A DNA stretch of 11,777 bases from JBAXRT01 sp037131065 (GCA_037131065.1 JBAXRT010000093.1:1-11777); one strand, 5' to 3'. Numbered from the stretch's first letter, positions 1 to 8,377 are shown. Notes: generated by a model from the sequence alone, not told the origin. Translations and numbers: made by a program.

Positions 1-2173
1 CTACCAGCTCCTCTATAAAATAGCAGGTATCAGGCGTGTCCGGACCCCGACGGTTCTGCAGATGGAGGCACTGGAGTGCGGGGCAGCATCACTCGGTATT
101 ATTCTTTCCTATTTTGGTAAGTTTGTCCCGCTTGAAAAGTTGCGCGTCGATTGCGGTGTTTCACGCAACGGAAGTTCAGCAAGCAATCTTTCAAAAGCTG
201 CGAGGAACTATGGACTGGAGGTGAAGGCCTATAAAAAGGAGCCCGAGCAGTTGAAAGAGCTTCCGCTGCCTTTGATCGTCTTCTGGAACTTTTATCACTT
301 CCTCGTCGTTGAGGGTTTTGGCAAGAACAAGGTTTATCTGAACGATCCTGCCAGCGGTCCCCGCACCGTCGACTATAAAACCTTTGATGAATCCTTCACC
401 GGGATCGTCCTGACCTTCAAACCCGGTCCCGCCTTTCAACCGGGAGGGGAAAAGCCGAAATTTTATCCCATCCTTCTTAAATGGTTAAAGGGATATAGGT
501 CGCCTCTTTTGTTTCTCTTCCTCGTCGGAATCGCCATCATCATCCCGGGACTTGCGATACCGATTTTCTCCAAGATATTTGTCGACCAGATCCTGATCCG
601 TCAGTCGGAATCCTGGATCGTCCCGCTGCTCATCGGTATTGCGCTTACAACGGTGCTGCGGGCAGTTCTTACCTGGATCCAGCAACACAGCCTTATCCGT
701 TTCGAGATGAGCCTGTCGCTGAAGAACTCTTCACGGTTCCTGTGGCATGTTCTCCATCTTCCGATGACCTTCCATACCCAGCGGCCGGCCGGCGATATCT
801 CAATGCGTGTGAATATCAACGACCAGGTGGCGATGCTTGTATCGGGTCAGCTGGGCAACACCTTTCTGAACCTCTTCGTCATTGTATTCTATGCGGCGCT
901 GATGTTCTATTACAGCGTGCCCCTTGCCATTGTTGCAATCTCGATCTCCCTGTTAAACCTGCTGGCATTAAGGTATATTTCAAGGAAAAGAGTCGATTCA
1001 AACCAGAAGCTTCTCCAGGATAACGGCCGCCTGTTCGGACTCTCCTCCTCTGGGCTCCAGATGATCGAATCGATCAAGTCGAACGCCTCAGAATCGGACT
1101 TCTTCTCACGCTGGGCCGGCTATCAGACAAGGCTGCTGAATATCCAGCAGCGGCTTGGCACCCTGACACAGACCCTTCAGGTGGTTCCTGTTTTCCTTAC
1201 CACCCTCAGCACACTGATCATCCTACTCCTGGGATCACACTATATCATCGGGGGGATCATGACTGTGGGCTCCTTCGTGGCATTCCAGTCGCTGATGGCC
1301 AGCTTCAACCAGCCGATCGTTTCGCTGGTCAACCTGGGCAGCGCACTCCAGGATGTACAGGGTGGAATGAAACGCATCGAAGATGTTTATAACTACCCTG
1401 TTCCTGTGCCCGGAGAAAAGGATGCGGCTGCCGCCGCCGCAGACAAAACAGTCAAGCTGCAGGGGTACGTTGAGTTGAAAAACATAACCTTCGGTTACAG
1501 CCTGCTGGAAAAACCGCTGATCACCGGTTTCTCGATCAGCCTTTCGCCGGGCTCCCGGGTCGCCATCGTAGGCCGTACAGGCTGCGGAAAGTCGACCATC
1601 GCCAACCTGGTGAGCGGGCTTTATGATCCCTGGCAGGGAGAGATCCTCTTCGACGGACGGAAAAGGGATGAGATCTGCAAGGCAGCGCTCAACAACTCCA
1701 TTGCGATGGTGGACCAGAACCTCTTCCTGTTCGAAGGCACGGTGAAAGAGAACATCACCTTCTGGGACCAGACCATTGCCGACAAGGATGTGATCCAGGC
1801 AGCCAAGGAGGCCGGGATCCATGAAGATATTGCAGCCCGCACGGGAGCCTATGAGAGCATGGTCTCGGAAAGCGGAAAAAATTTCAGCGGCGGACAGCGC
1901 CAGCGGCTTGAGATCGCCCGGGCACTGGCTTCAAAACCCTCTGTTCTGATCCTGGATGAAGCCACCAGTGCCCTTGATTCAAAGACCGAACATCTTATCG
2001 ATACCAACATCCGGAAGAAAGGATGCACCTGCCTGATCATTGCCCACCGGCTAAGCACCATCCGCGACTGCGATGAGATTATCGTGATGGACCAGGGGCG
2101 GATCGTACAGAGGGGAACACACCAGGAACTCCTTGCACAGGAAGGATTGTACAACCAACTCATCAGGGAATGA
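1..2173 (+). CDS. NHLM/NHLP-type peptide exporter with C39 leader peptidase, ABC1 subunit (5' partial)
   Basis: A peptidase-containing ABC exporter that would cleave a double-glycine leader and pump the peptide across the inner membrane using ATP. The frame is open to the left edge: 20 codons precede the first Met at 62 and already contain the conserved RTPTVLQME block before the catalytic ECGAAS, so the real start is upstream of the window. Counting from Met62, the C39 residues are Cys6, His79 (FYHFLVVEG) and Asp95 (LNDPASG). Membrane helices span about 147-410. An Ala-rich linker near 435 leads into the ATPase: Walker A GRTGCGKST 504-512, signature FSGGQ 608-612, Walker B VLILDE 628-633, H-loop His662. 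All motifs are intact, so both protease and ATPase look active. Its stop overlaps the next gene's start by 4 bp. The C39 block closely fits the NHLM ABC1 type rather than a plain lactococcin exporter. The substrate is unknown. Confidence 0.93.
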   Translation, partial: YQLLYKIAGIRRVRTPTVLQMEALECGAASLGIILSYFGKFVPLEKLRVDCGVSRNGSSASNLSKAARNYGLEVKAYKKEPEQLKELPLPLIVFWNFYHFLVVEGFGKNKVYLNDPASGPRTVDYKTFDESFTGIVLTFKPGPAFQPGGEKPKFYPILLKWLKGYRSPLLFLFLVGIAIIIPGLAIPIFSKIFVDQILIRQSESWIVPLLIGIALTTVLRAVLTWIQQHSLIRFEMSLSLKNSSRFLWHVLHLPMTFHTQRPAGDISMRVNINDQVAMLVSGQLGNTFLNLFVIVFYAALMFYYSVPLAIVAISISLLNLLALRYISRKRVDSNQKLLQDNGRLFGLSSSGLQMIESIKSNASESDFFSRWAGYQTRLLNIQQRLGTLTQTLQVVPVFLTTLSTLIILLLGSHYIIGGIMTVGSFVAFQSLMASFNQPIVSLVNLGSALQDVQGGMKRIEDVYNYPVPVPGEKDAAAAAADKTVKLQGYVELKNITFGYSLLEKPLITGFSISLSPGSRVAIVGRTGCGKSTIANLVSGLYDPWQGEILFDGRKRDEICKAALNNSIAMVDQNLFLFEGTVKENITFWDQTIADKDVIQAAKEAGIHEDIAARTGAYESMVSESGKNFSGGQRQRLEIARALASKPSVLILDEATSALDSKTEHLIDTNIRKKGCTCLIIAHRLSTIRDCDEIIVMDQGRIVQRGTHQELLAQEGLYNQLIRE

Positions 2174-5088
2174 CAGGCGCAATGATCACCGGAAAGAGTT
2201 TGCCCGAGATCCTCAGGTCGATGGGGAAAACGGAAAAGGCCGGAGGCAACAAGCCTTTCCTGCTGACCGGGACTGGAAACGCATGGTTCATCCTTCACGG
2301 GAATGTTGATGTCTTCTCTGTCGGAATGGTGCAGGGAAAACCTTCAGGCGGCAGGTCCTACTATTTTTCTGCGGGGACCGGAGAATTACTTTTCGGGACC
2401 GGGGATGTTGCTCAGGACCGAAACCTGATCGCAGTGCCATCACCCGATACGGAGATCATACACTCAGGGATGGACCACCTAAGGACCCTGCTTGCAGACC
2501 CCCTCTTTAAAGATGAAATTACTGTCCTGCTTGACCATTGGATCACACATCTTTCCCAGGGCATTTCAAAAGATATTAACCCCAGGACAGACAGGGTGAT
2601 CGGAGCGGGAGAGGGGTCCCGGTTGGATGCCAATCTCAAGATCAGGTCAAAGAAAGGGATCGTGTGGGTTGAATTTCTCCAGGGGAATGCCCTTTTCCTC
2701 GGCATGAAGGAGATCGCTGAACCCGGTTCCAGGACTGTCTTCCCGGTCTCGCAGGACTCCTGGCTGCAAACAACGGCCGCCTCTGAGATACGGTCGTTCA
2801 CCACGGCAGAGCTTCTGATTCGGGAGGATGCCTGGCAGCAGCTGGAGAATTTATACGGGATCATCCTTTTCTGTGATTTTTTCAATACACGGCTGAATTC
2901 CGTTGATGATTTTAACCGCCTGCGTGAGAAGGCAGGCCATTCAACCCGGGTGAGATCATCCACCCTGCTAAAGATTGCCGCCGTGATCAACGACGGTCTG
3001 CGGAAAACTTATATCGATACAGGGCAGGATCCCCTGCTCACCGCTTGCAGCCTCGTGGCAGGCTACAACAGGATCCCTGTCGCAGTTCCAAAACAGCCTA
3101 AATCAGAAGAGGCTCGGCCACTGACGCTGAACGACATCCTGCGCGCCTCCCGCTTCAGGGCAAGAAAAGTGAGACTCTCCGGAGCGTGGTGGAAAAAGGA
3201 ACACGGGGCGTTGCTGGCATTTACAAAAGAGGGGAACCTGCCGGTTGCACTGGTCCCGAAATCTTCCGGAAAGTATGAATATATCAGTCCGGGGTCAAAC
3301 CTCAGGCAAAGCCTCAGTGAAAAAAATGCTCCCGGGCTGGTGACTGAGGCCTGGCAGTTTTACCGGCCCTTTCCCGACGAGCCGGTCAGGGGATTCCAGC
3401 TTTTAAAATTTGGTATAAGCAGCAGTTTCGGTGATATCTTCCTCGTCATACTGGCAGGATTGACCGGAGGTATCCTCACCCTGCTGGTGCCGGTTCTCAC
3501 AGGGAACATCTTCGACTGGGTGATCCCAAAATCCGACTACCGCCAGCTATACGTTTACGGGATGGTCATCTTTTTCAGCATCCTTGCCGTTTCTTTTTTC
3601 CAGCTGCTGAGAAGCTTTGCAATGATCAGGATTGAGACGCGGCTGGATTTTTCACTCCAGTCGGCTATCTGGGACCGGCTGCTCAACCTGCCCGTTCCCT
3701 TTTTCCGGAAATACACTGCAGGGGAGCTGGCCGCCAAGGCGAACAGCGTCATGATGCTCCGGAAGATCCTCTCCGATACCGTGATTTACACGCTCCTCGG
3801 CTCGATCTTCATGCTATTTAATTTCTTTCTTCTCTTTTTTTACAGTGTTTTTCTAGGCATACTTATCTTTCTTATCCTGCTGATCAGCCTCTCCATGATC
3901 TGGTACCTGGGAATTAAGATCCGCAGGAGGCAGCGTATCATCATACAGCTGCAGAACAGGATCTACGGGTTACTTATCCAGTTTCTGTCAAGCATCTCGA
4001 AGATACGGATCGCCGGCGCCGAAGTTCATGCCTTCTCACAATGGGCTTCCAAATTCTCTGCCAACAAGCGTGAAACCTACGAGGTCAGGAAGCTATACCT
4101 TGCAAACACTGTCCTTGCAACACTCTTGCCCCTGCTGATTATCCTGATCGTATTTGCAGTGATCGCATCGCAGCCGCCAGGAGCAATGTCAACCGGCAAA
4201 TTCATGGCTTTCTATACTGCAATGACCATGACGGTGGTCTCATTCCTCCAGCTCGGAATGGCTGCCATCGCATTTTTTATGGCCATCCCCCTGCTCGAAA
4301 ACATTCGTCCCATCCTGGAAACCCTGCCGGAGAACATCTCACTGAAGCCGGAGATCCGCGATCTGACCGGTGAGATCGAAGTGGCGAATGTGAGTTTCCG
4401 TTACCAGGCCGATGGTCCGCTTGTCCTTGATAATCTCTCTGTTCATATCCAGCCCGGTGAATTCGTAGCCATCGTGGGTTCGTCCGGTTCAGGGAAATCG
4501 ACCCTGCTTCGCCTGCTGCTTGGCTTTGAATCACCCGAGAGCGGCTCGGTCTATTACGACCGACAGGACATCTCCTCCTTCGATCCCTCCTCGGTGAGGA
4601 GACAGGCAGGCACTGTCCTTCAGCAGTCGCAGCTCTCCACGGGGACCATCCTTTCGAACATCACCGGGATGACCCCGGCCACCTTCGAGGATGCATGGGA
4701 GGCAGCAAAGAACGTGGGAATGGATGAAGATATCCGGGAGATGCCCATGGGAATGCACACGGTCATTACCGGCGGGCTCAGCACCCTTTCGGGAGGACAG
4801 CGTCAGCGGATCATGATCGCCAGGGCGATCGTGAACAAGCCGAGAATCCTCTTTTTCGATGAAGCCACCAGCGCCCTCGACAACAAGACCCAGCACATCG
4901 TGAGCGAAAGTCTTGAAAAGCTGCAATCCACGCGGGTCGTCATCGCCCACCGCCTAACTACTGTTCAGCACGCCGACCGGATCTACCTAATGGATCAGGG
5001 AAAGATAGCGGAGTCGGGCACTTACGAGGAGCTCATCGCCCTGGATGGAAAATTCGCAGCACTGGTAAGACGCCAGATGGTGGAGTGA
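2170..5088 (+). CDS. NHLM/NHLP-type peptide exporter, ABC2 subunit with cNMP-binding-like N-terminus
   Basis: The second, peptidase-free ABC half-transporter of an NHLM pair, probably forming a heteromeric exporter with the upstream protein in the inner membrane. The 972-residue product has a soluble N-terminal part of about 400 residues. Residues about 28-110 resemble the cyclic-nucleotide-binding-like fold typical of this subfamily (AWFILHGNVDVF, then GELLFG at 71-76), and a related beta-rich stretch follows (VWVEFLQGNALFLG). Membrane helices cover about 420-710. The ATPase has Walker A GSSGSGKST 770-778, signature LSGGQ 873-877, Walker B with Asp897/Glu898 and H-loop His927, all intact. 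The start ATG lies in an ATGA overlap with the preceding stop and has AGGGA immediately before it; an in-frame ATG at 2182 is an alternative. The overlap implies translational coupling. There is no C39 domain, so leader cleavage would depend on the partner. The ligand of the N-terminal region, if any, is unknown. Confidence 0.92.
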   Translation: MTGAMITGKSLPEILRSMGKTEKAGGNKPFLLTGTGNAWFILHGNVDVFSVGMVQGKPSGGRSYYFSAGTGELLFGTGDVAQDRNLIAVPSPDTEIIHSGMDHLRTLLADPLFKDEITVLLDHWITHLSQGISKDINPRTDRVIGAGEGSRLDANLKIRSKKGIVWVEFLQGNALFLGMKEIAEPGSRTVFPVSQDSWLQTTAASEIRSFTTAELLIREDAWQQLENLYGIILFCDFFNTRLNSVDDFNRLREKAGHSTRVRSSTLLKIAAVINDGLRKTYIDTGQDPLLTACSLVAGYNRIPVAVPKQPKSEEARPLTLNDILRASRFRARKVRLSGAWWKKEHGALLAFTKEGNLPVALVPKSSGKYEYISPGSNLRQSLSEKNAPGLVTEAWQFYRPFPDEPVRGFQLLKFGISSSFGDIFLVILAGLTGGILTLLVPVLTGNIFDWVIPKSDYRQLYVYGMVIFFSILAVSFFQLLRSFAMIRIETRLDFSLQSAIWDRLLNLPVPFFRKYTAGELAAKANSVMMLRKILSDTVIYTLLGSIFMLFNFFLLFFYSVFLGILIFLILLISLSMIWYLGIKIRRRQRIIIQLQNRIYGLLIQFLSSISKIRIAGAEVHAFSQWASKFSANKRETYEVRKLYLANTVLATLLPLLIILIVFAVIASQPPGAMSTGKFMAFYTAMTMTVVSFLQLGMAAIAFFMAIPLLENIRPILETLPENISLKPEIRDLTGEIEVANVSFRYQADGPLVLDNLSVHIQPGEFVAIVGSSGSGKSTLLRLLLGFESPESGSVYYDRQDISSFDPSSVRRQAGTVLQQSQLSTGTILSNITGMTPATFEDAWEAAKNVGMDEDIREMPMGMHTVITGGLSTLSGGQRQRIMIARAIVNKPRILFFDEATSALDNKTQHIVSESLEKLQSTRVVIAHRLTTVQHADRIYLMDQGKIAESGTYEELIALDGKFAALVRRQMVE

Positions 5089-5121
5089 GCAGCCCCATGG
5101 TTTTTAAAAGCAATTTGTAGC

Positions 5122-5129
5122 TATCTTTG
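5122..5129 (+). promoter_or_regulatory. Bacteroidota -7 promoter element before the decarboxylase gene
   Basis: TATCTTTG matches the Bacteroidota sigma-ABfr -7 consensus TAnnTTTG exactly. It lies 45 bp before ATG 5175, which would give a leader of roughly 40 nt. The -33 TTTG element is not clear at the usual spacing; only a T-run at about 5100-5105 sits near the right place. The element suggests the decarboxylase is transcribed independently of the exporter operon. Confidence 0.6.
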
Positions 5130-5174
5130 TCCTTATACAAAATTTTTCATCCGGTACTGATTAAAAACCACTTT

Positions 5175-6842
5175 ATGAAAGGAAATTTTACGGTTTCAAA
5201 ATACATTCTGCATCGTTTGCAGGAGATTGGCATTAAGCACATGTTTGGTGTTCCGGGAGATTATATGCTCGATTTCCTTGATGATGTCTGCCGCAGCCCC
5301 ATCCGCTGGGTAGGGACTTGCAACGAGCTGAATGCCGGCTACGCTGCCGATGGCTATGCACGAATGACCGGTGCAGGGGCGGTGGCAGTAACCTATGGTG
5401 TTGGAGGGCTCAGCATACTGAATGCGATTGCAGGTGCTTACGCCGAGCACGTTCCGGTAATCCTTATCAGCGGAGCACCACCGGCCAGGCGCAGGGAAGC
5501 CGGGGCCATGGTTCACCACCTGGTCTCGAACTATTACATGCAGTACGATATTTTCAGCAAGATAACTGCCGATGCCGTCCTGCTGACCGATCCCGACAAG
5601 GCTCCCGATGAGATCGACCGCGTAATAAGCAATTGCATTGCCCGCAAACTTCCGGGTTACATCGAGTTGCCTGCCGATATAATCCATGCCGTGTGCCGTG
5701 AACCGGGTGAGCTTCTTCGTGCTGCTCCACTGTTGTCCAATCCCGAATCCCTTGCCGACTCGGTGGCTGAAGCAGCGGAAATGTTTGCAAAATCAGAACA
5801 CCCAATCATCCTTGCAGGAATCGAATTGCTGAGGTTCGGGTTAGGTAACGAAGCCCTTAAACTGGTTGAGGCGACCGAAGTCCCTTTTGCCACCATGCTT
5901 GGGAGTAAATCAGTACTGCCTGAACTGCACCCCCAGTTCGTGGGGATGTACCAGGGCGGCTGGAGCCGCGAACCGGTTAAACGGCAAGTGGAGGATTCCG
6001 ACTGCCTCCTGAGCCTGGGGGTTTGGATCACCGACATCGATACCGGGCTCTTCAGCATGAACCTCGACAACCGCAGGATGATCAGCGTAGGCGGGGGGCG
6101 GGTGCGCATAGGTAACCACTATTACGACCAGGTCCAGCTGGGCGATTTCATCCGTGAACTCGGACTGAAGGCCCAGCAGCGTTCCTATCTTGCATCACAT
6201 CCTACCGAATCCTACCGTCCAAAACAGCCGTTTGTTCCGGAACCCTCATGCATCCTTACGGCAAAGCGTCTTTACGAATGCCTTAACTACTATCTCGATG
6301 ACCGGATGATCCTGCTGGCCGAACCGGGCGATGCCTTCTGTGCTGCACCGGCGTTCCACATCGAGGAGGCCGAGAATTTCATTGTACAGAGCTATTACAC
6401 CTCTATCGGCTACTGTACCCCAGCCGCCCTGGGAGTCTCCCTGGCCAGGCCGGGCAAACGCCCGGTAGTGCTTACGGGCGACGGAGCATTCCAGATGACG
6501 GCCCAGGAGGTTTCGACCCTTGCAAGGATACACTCTCCCGCATTGATCGTCGTCATCAACAACGACGGGTACCTTATCGAACGGCGGCTTCATGAGGACG
6601 GGCCCTATAACGACATACAAATGTGGCAATATTCAAAGCTTCCCGATCTATTCGACAAGGGGGCTCACACCATTGGTATCCGGGTCACCACCGAGGAGGA
6701 GCTGGAAAAGGCCATGCAGACGGTAGTCCGTGAACCGGAACGACTGGTTCTCATCGAGGCCGTGATTCCGGGCCGCGATTGCTCAAACGGGATGGAGAGG
6801 CTTGGCGAGGCCTTCCGTAAGGCACAGCAGAAGACGTCTTAA
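5175..6842 (+). CDS. Thiamine-diphosphate-dependent 2-keto acid decarboxylase (pyruvate/indolepyruvate decarboxylase family)
   Basis: A cytoplasmic enzyme of 555 residues, the usual length for the family, predicted to decarboxylate a 2-keto acid (pyruvate, indolepyruvate, phenylpyruvate or branched-chain keto acid) to the aldehyde with thiamine diphosphate and Mg2+. Numbered from ATG 5175: FGVPGDY with Asp29, the cofactor-activating Glu51 in CNELNAGY, the adjacent His114-His115 pair diagnostic of decarboxylases as opposed to acetolactate synthase, the ThDP-binding GDG at 435-437 closed by Asn462-Asn463, and Glu469 in GYLIE. The frame opens earlier at TTG 5127, but that codon lies inside the predicted -7 element and the extra 16 residues do not resemble the family, whose members begin close to a TVxxYLLxRL block. 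No Shine-Dalgarno is visible; the leader is A/T-rich. The substrate cannot be decided by eye, so no gene symbol is given. The stop overlaps the convergent gene's stop. Confidence 0.92.
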   Translation: MKGNFTVSKYILHRLQEIGIKHMFGVPGDYMLDFLDDVCRSPIRWVGTCNELNAGYAADGYARMTGAGAVAVTYGVGGLSILNAIAGAYAEHVPVILISGAPPARRREAGAMVHHLVSNYYMQYDIFSKITADAVLLTDPDKAPDEIDRVISNCIARKLPGYIELPADIIHAVCREPGELLRAAPLLSNPESLADSVAEAAEMFAKSEHPIILAGIELLRFGLGNEALKLVEATEVPFATMLGSKSVLPELHPQFVGMYQGGWSREPVKRQVEDSDCLLSLGVWITDIDTGLFSMNLDNRRMISVGGGRVRIGNHYYDQVQLGDFIRELGLKAQQRSYLASHPTESYRPKQPFVPEPSCILTAKRLYECLNYYLDDRMILLAEPGDAFCAAPAFHIEEAENFIVQSYYTSIGYCTPAALGVSLARPGKRPVVLTGDGAFQMTAQEVSTLARIHSPALIVVINNDGYLIERRLHEDGPYNDIQMWQYSKLPDLFDKGAHTIGIRVTTEEELEKAMQTVVREPERLVLIEAVIPGRDCSNGMERLGEAFRKAQQKTS

Positions 6843-7330
6843 GGGATCACCTCCCACTTTTCACATTCGTAAAAACGGATCTGCCTGGTATTCTCAGGAT
6901 ACCTGCCGCAATTGAAGTACCTCCAGTAAAAAGAGTCGTACCCAATGCACCTGTTCTGCTTAAGATCCATCAGCGGACAGGCAAGCCTGGTGCAGCACTT
7001 CACGCAACCGTTACAGGTCTGGTCCTTCAAGGGCCAGGCATCCCTGATCCGTACCTTCAACAAGTCAGGCCCGGTCATGGGTGGTGCATCGAGCGGAATA
7101 GAGAACATCCCCCTGTATCCGGGGTTTCGGAGCCACACTCGGAAAATTCTGCCGAGGGTCGGTATCATTCTGTAGAGGAGCCAGAATCTGCGGCTGTACC
7201 GGAATTCATTTAAAAAATACCAGTGATATAGCGGGGCAAAAAGCATACCGGACAATCCTGCCGATAATATTCCGACAAATGCCAGCAGGATAAAAATAAT
7301 CCTGAAAATTGCCCATTTCAGTTTGTCCAT
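6839..7330 (-). CDS. Membrane-anchored cysteine-cluster protein (YkgJ-like)
   Basis: A 163-residue protein of unknown function. Residues about 8-40 form one or two N-terminal hydrophobic membrane segments, followed by a basic stretch (RYSRRFW). The C-terminal third is a cysteine cluster: Cys106, 109, 112, 113, 118, 128, 141 and 156, spaced C-x2-C-x2-CC-x4-C-x9-C-x12-C-x14-C. The CxxCxxCC core resembles the YkgJ-type zinc/iron-chelating domain. The spacing could also suit an iron-sulfur cluster, but it is not a standard 2x[4Fe-4S] ferredoxin pattern. The gene follows the CPBP gene on the same strand after a 15-bp gap and is probably co-transcribed with it. No good ribosome-binding site is visible. 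Its TAA stop (6839-6841) is interleaved with the TAA of the convergent decarboxylase gene. Family assignment is tentative; the ORF itself is convincing. Confidence 0.78.
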   Translation of the reverse strand: MDKLKWAIFRIIFILLAFVGILSAGLSGMLFAPLYHWYFLNEFRYSRRFWLLYRMIPTLGRIFRVWLRNPGYRGMFSIPLDAPPMTGPDLLKVRIRDAWPLKDQTCNGCVKCCTRLACPLMDLKQNRCIGYDSFYWRYFNCGRYPENTRQIRFYECEKWEVIP

Positions 7331-7345
7331 TATCCGGTTTATATT

Positions 7346-8266
7346 TCAGAAAAAGGTCCAGTATCCCATCAGCCCGGCAGCATTCCCGATCAGAAAATGC
7401 GAAAGACCCACTCCCACAAGACTCTTCTGACGGTTGTACATCCAGCCCCAGAGCCAGCCGGTAAGAACGGCCGCAATGGCCAGGTGGAATGACGAATATA
7501 CATGGAGAGACCCGAAGAGGAAGGAGGTTACGACGATGGCCAGGAACCCTTTGTTTTTACCGATAAACAGACGTTCCAGCGTGCTCTGGGCCGTTCCCCT
7601 GGCAATGAACTCCTGGAGCGGCGCCACAACGATATAGGTGATATATGATAAGCTGAAATAGTTCAGATCAAAGATCTGCGATTCCCTGAAGGTCCCCGGA
7701 GAGTATTTGTTTGCAAGGACCTTGGCAAGAACCAGCAACCCGATGACAACCGCGGAGATCGAAACGGATTCCTTAACCGATCGTTTCCATCCGCGCAGCG
7801 TGAGGCCGAAATCTCTCAGGGGAAGCCTGCTGACACGGATCATCCTGAATACAATGAGCAATGCTGCAATCTCGATCGTCCTTGAGATGATGTTCCGGAT
7901 CAATTCAGCATGGGCAAGCCGGGTAAAAAATCCCATATCAAGGATTCCCAGAACAAAAGTATAGAAGGTCAGGAGGAGAACAACATTGATAAAAATCGAA
8001 GCAAATTGAGATCTGATCAGGCTGAGATGCTCTACATGGGCTTTCTTTTCCTTGAGTTCCTCAATGGTCTGTTCAAGGGCATACTCCCTTGCCTCCACCT
8101 TTACCGACATCATCCCGAAAGTCTCCGCCAGTTCAGTAATTTCTGGCGAGTTCTTGGTGTGGTCAGTGAGACGGAATATCCGGTCAACATTCTTGTAAGA
8201 ACCGGCAATAATCTCTTTTGCGTGTTCGGTGAGGACAGCGACGGCTGACTTTATATCCTCATTCAT
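7346..8266 (-). CDS. CPBP (CAAX/Rce1-like) intramembrane metalloprotease homologue with HAMP-like/coiled-coil N-terminus
   Basis: A 306-residue membrane protein. Residues 1-85 are soluble and helical. The stretch around 40-62 (PEITELAETFGMMSVKVEARE) resembles the second helix of a HAMP linker and runs into a charged coiled coil to about 80. Membrane helices follow at about 88-110, 125-143, 168-186, 205-217, 240-254 and 260-280. CPBP motifs are present: motif 1 is QEFIAR (Gln218, Glu219, Arg223) where EExxxR is usual, motif 2 is FGSLH (Phe251, His255), and motif 3 is HFLIGN (His290, Asn295). In Rce1 the first Glu of motif 1 is the catalytic base, so activity is uncertain here. Family roles include CAAX processing and bacteriocin self-immunity; neither is shown here. 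The start ATG is preceded by AGAGAG. The gene heads a two-gene leftward unit. Confidence 0.82.
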   Translation of the reverse strand: MNEDIKSAVAVLTEHAKEIIAGSYKNVDRIFRLTDHTKNSPEITELAETFGMMSVKVEAREYALEQTIEELKEKKAHVEHLSLIRSQFASIFINVVLLLTFYTFVLGILDMGFFTRLAHAELIRNIISRTIEIAALLIVFRMIRVSRLPLRDFGLTLRGWKRSVKESVSISAVVIGLLVLAKVLANKYSPGTFRESQIFDLNYFSLSYITYIVVAPLQEFIARGTAQSTLERLFIGKNKGFLAIVVTSFLFGSLHVYSSFHLAIAAVLTGWLWGWMYNRQKSLVGVGLSHFLIGNAAGLMGYWTFF

Positions 8267-8302
8267 CTCTCTGTAAGTGTTATGTTTTCTGTGGACGAAA
8301 TT

Positions 8303-8320
8303 AAATGATTTATTTCATTT
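8303..8320. repeat. Inverted repeat AAATGA-N6-TCATTT upstream of the CPBP gene
   Basis: Two 6-bp arms separated by 6 bp lie 37-54 bp upstream of the CPBP start codon, where an operator could sit. In a T/A-rich stretch, such a short repeat may well be chance. Confidence 0.25.
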
Positions 8321-8377
8321 TACCTGGTAATCGCTGCCACTTCTATTACATCCGGCAATATGGTAATGCAAAGAGGC

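Noticed and set aside
1235..1822. Long minus-strand open frame (195 codons) opposite ABC1
   Set aside because: It is antisense to conserved exporter coding sequence and its translation looks like no protein family.
2412..2990. Long minus-strand open frame (192 codons) opposite ABC2
   Set aside because: Shadow of the real gene; Ser/Arg-rich translation without domains.
5127..5174. TTG start giving 16 extra residues on the decarboxylase
   Set aside because: The codon lies within a -7 promoter element and the added residues do not fit the family N-terminus.
7911..8248. Plus-strand open frames opposite the CPBP gene
   Set aside because: They are antisense to a gene with clear CPBP motifs and encode no recognisable protein.
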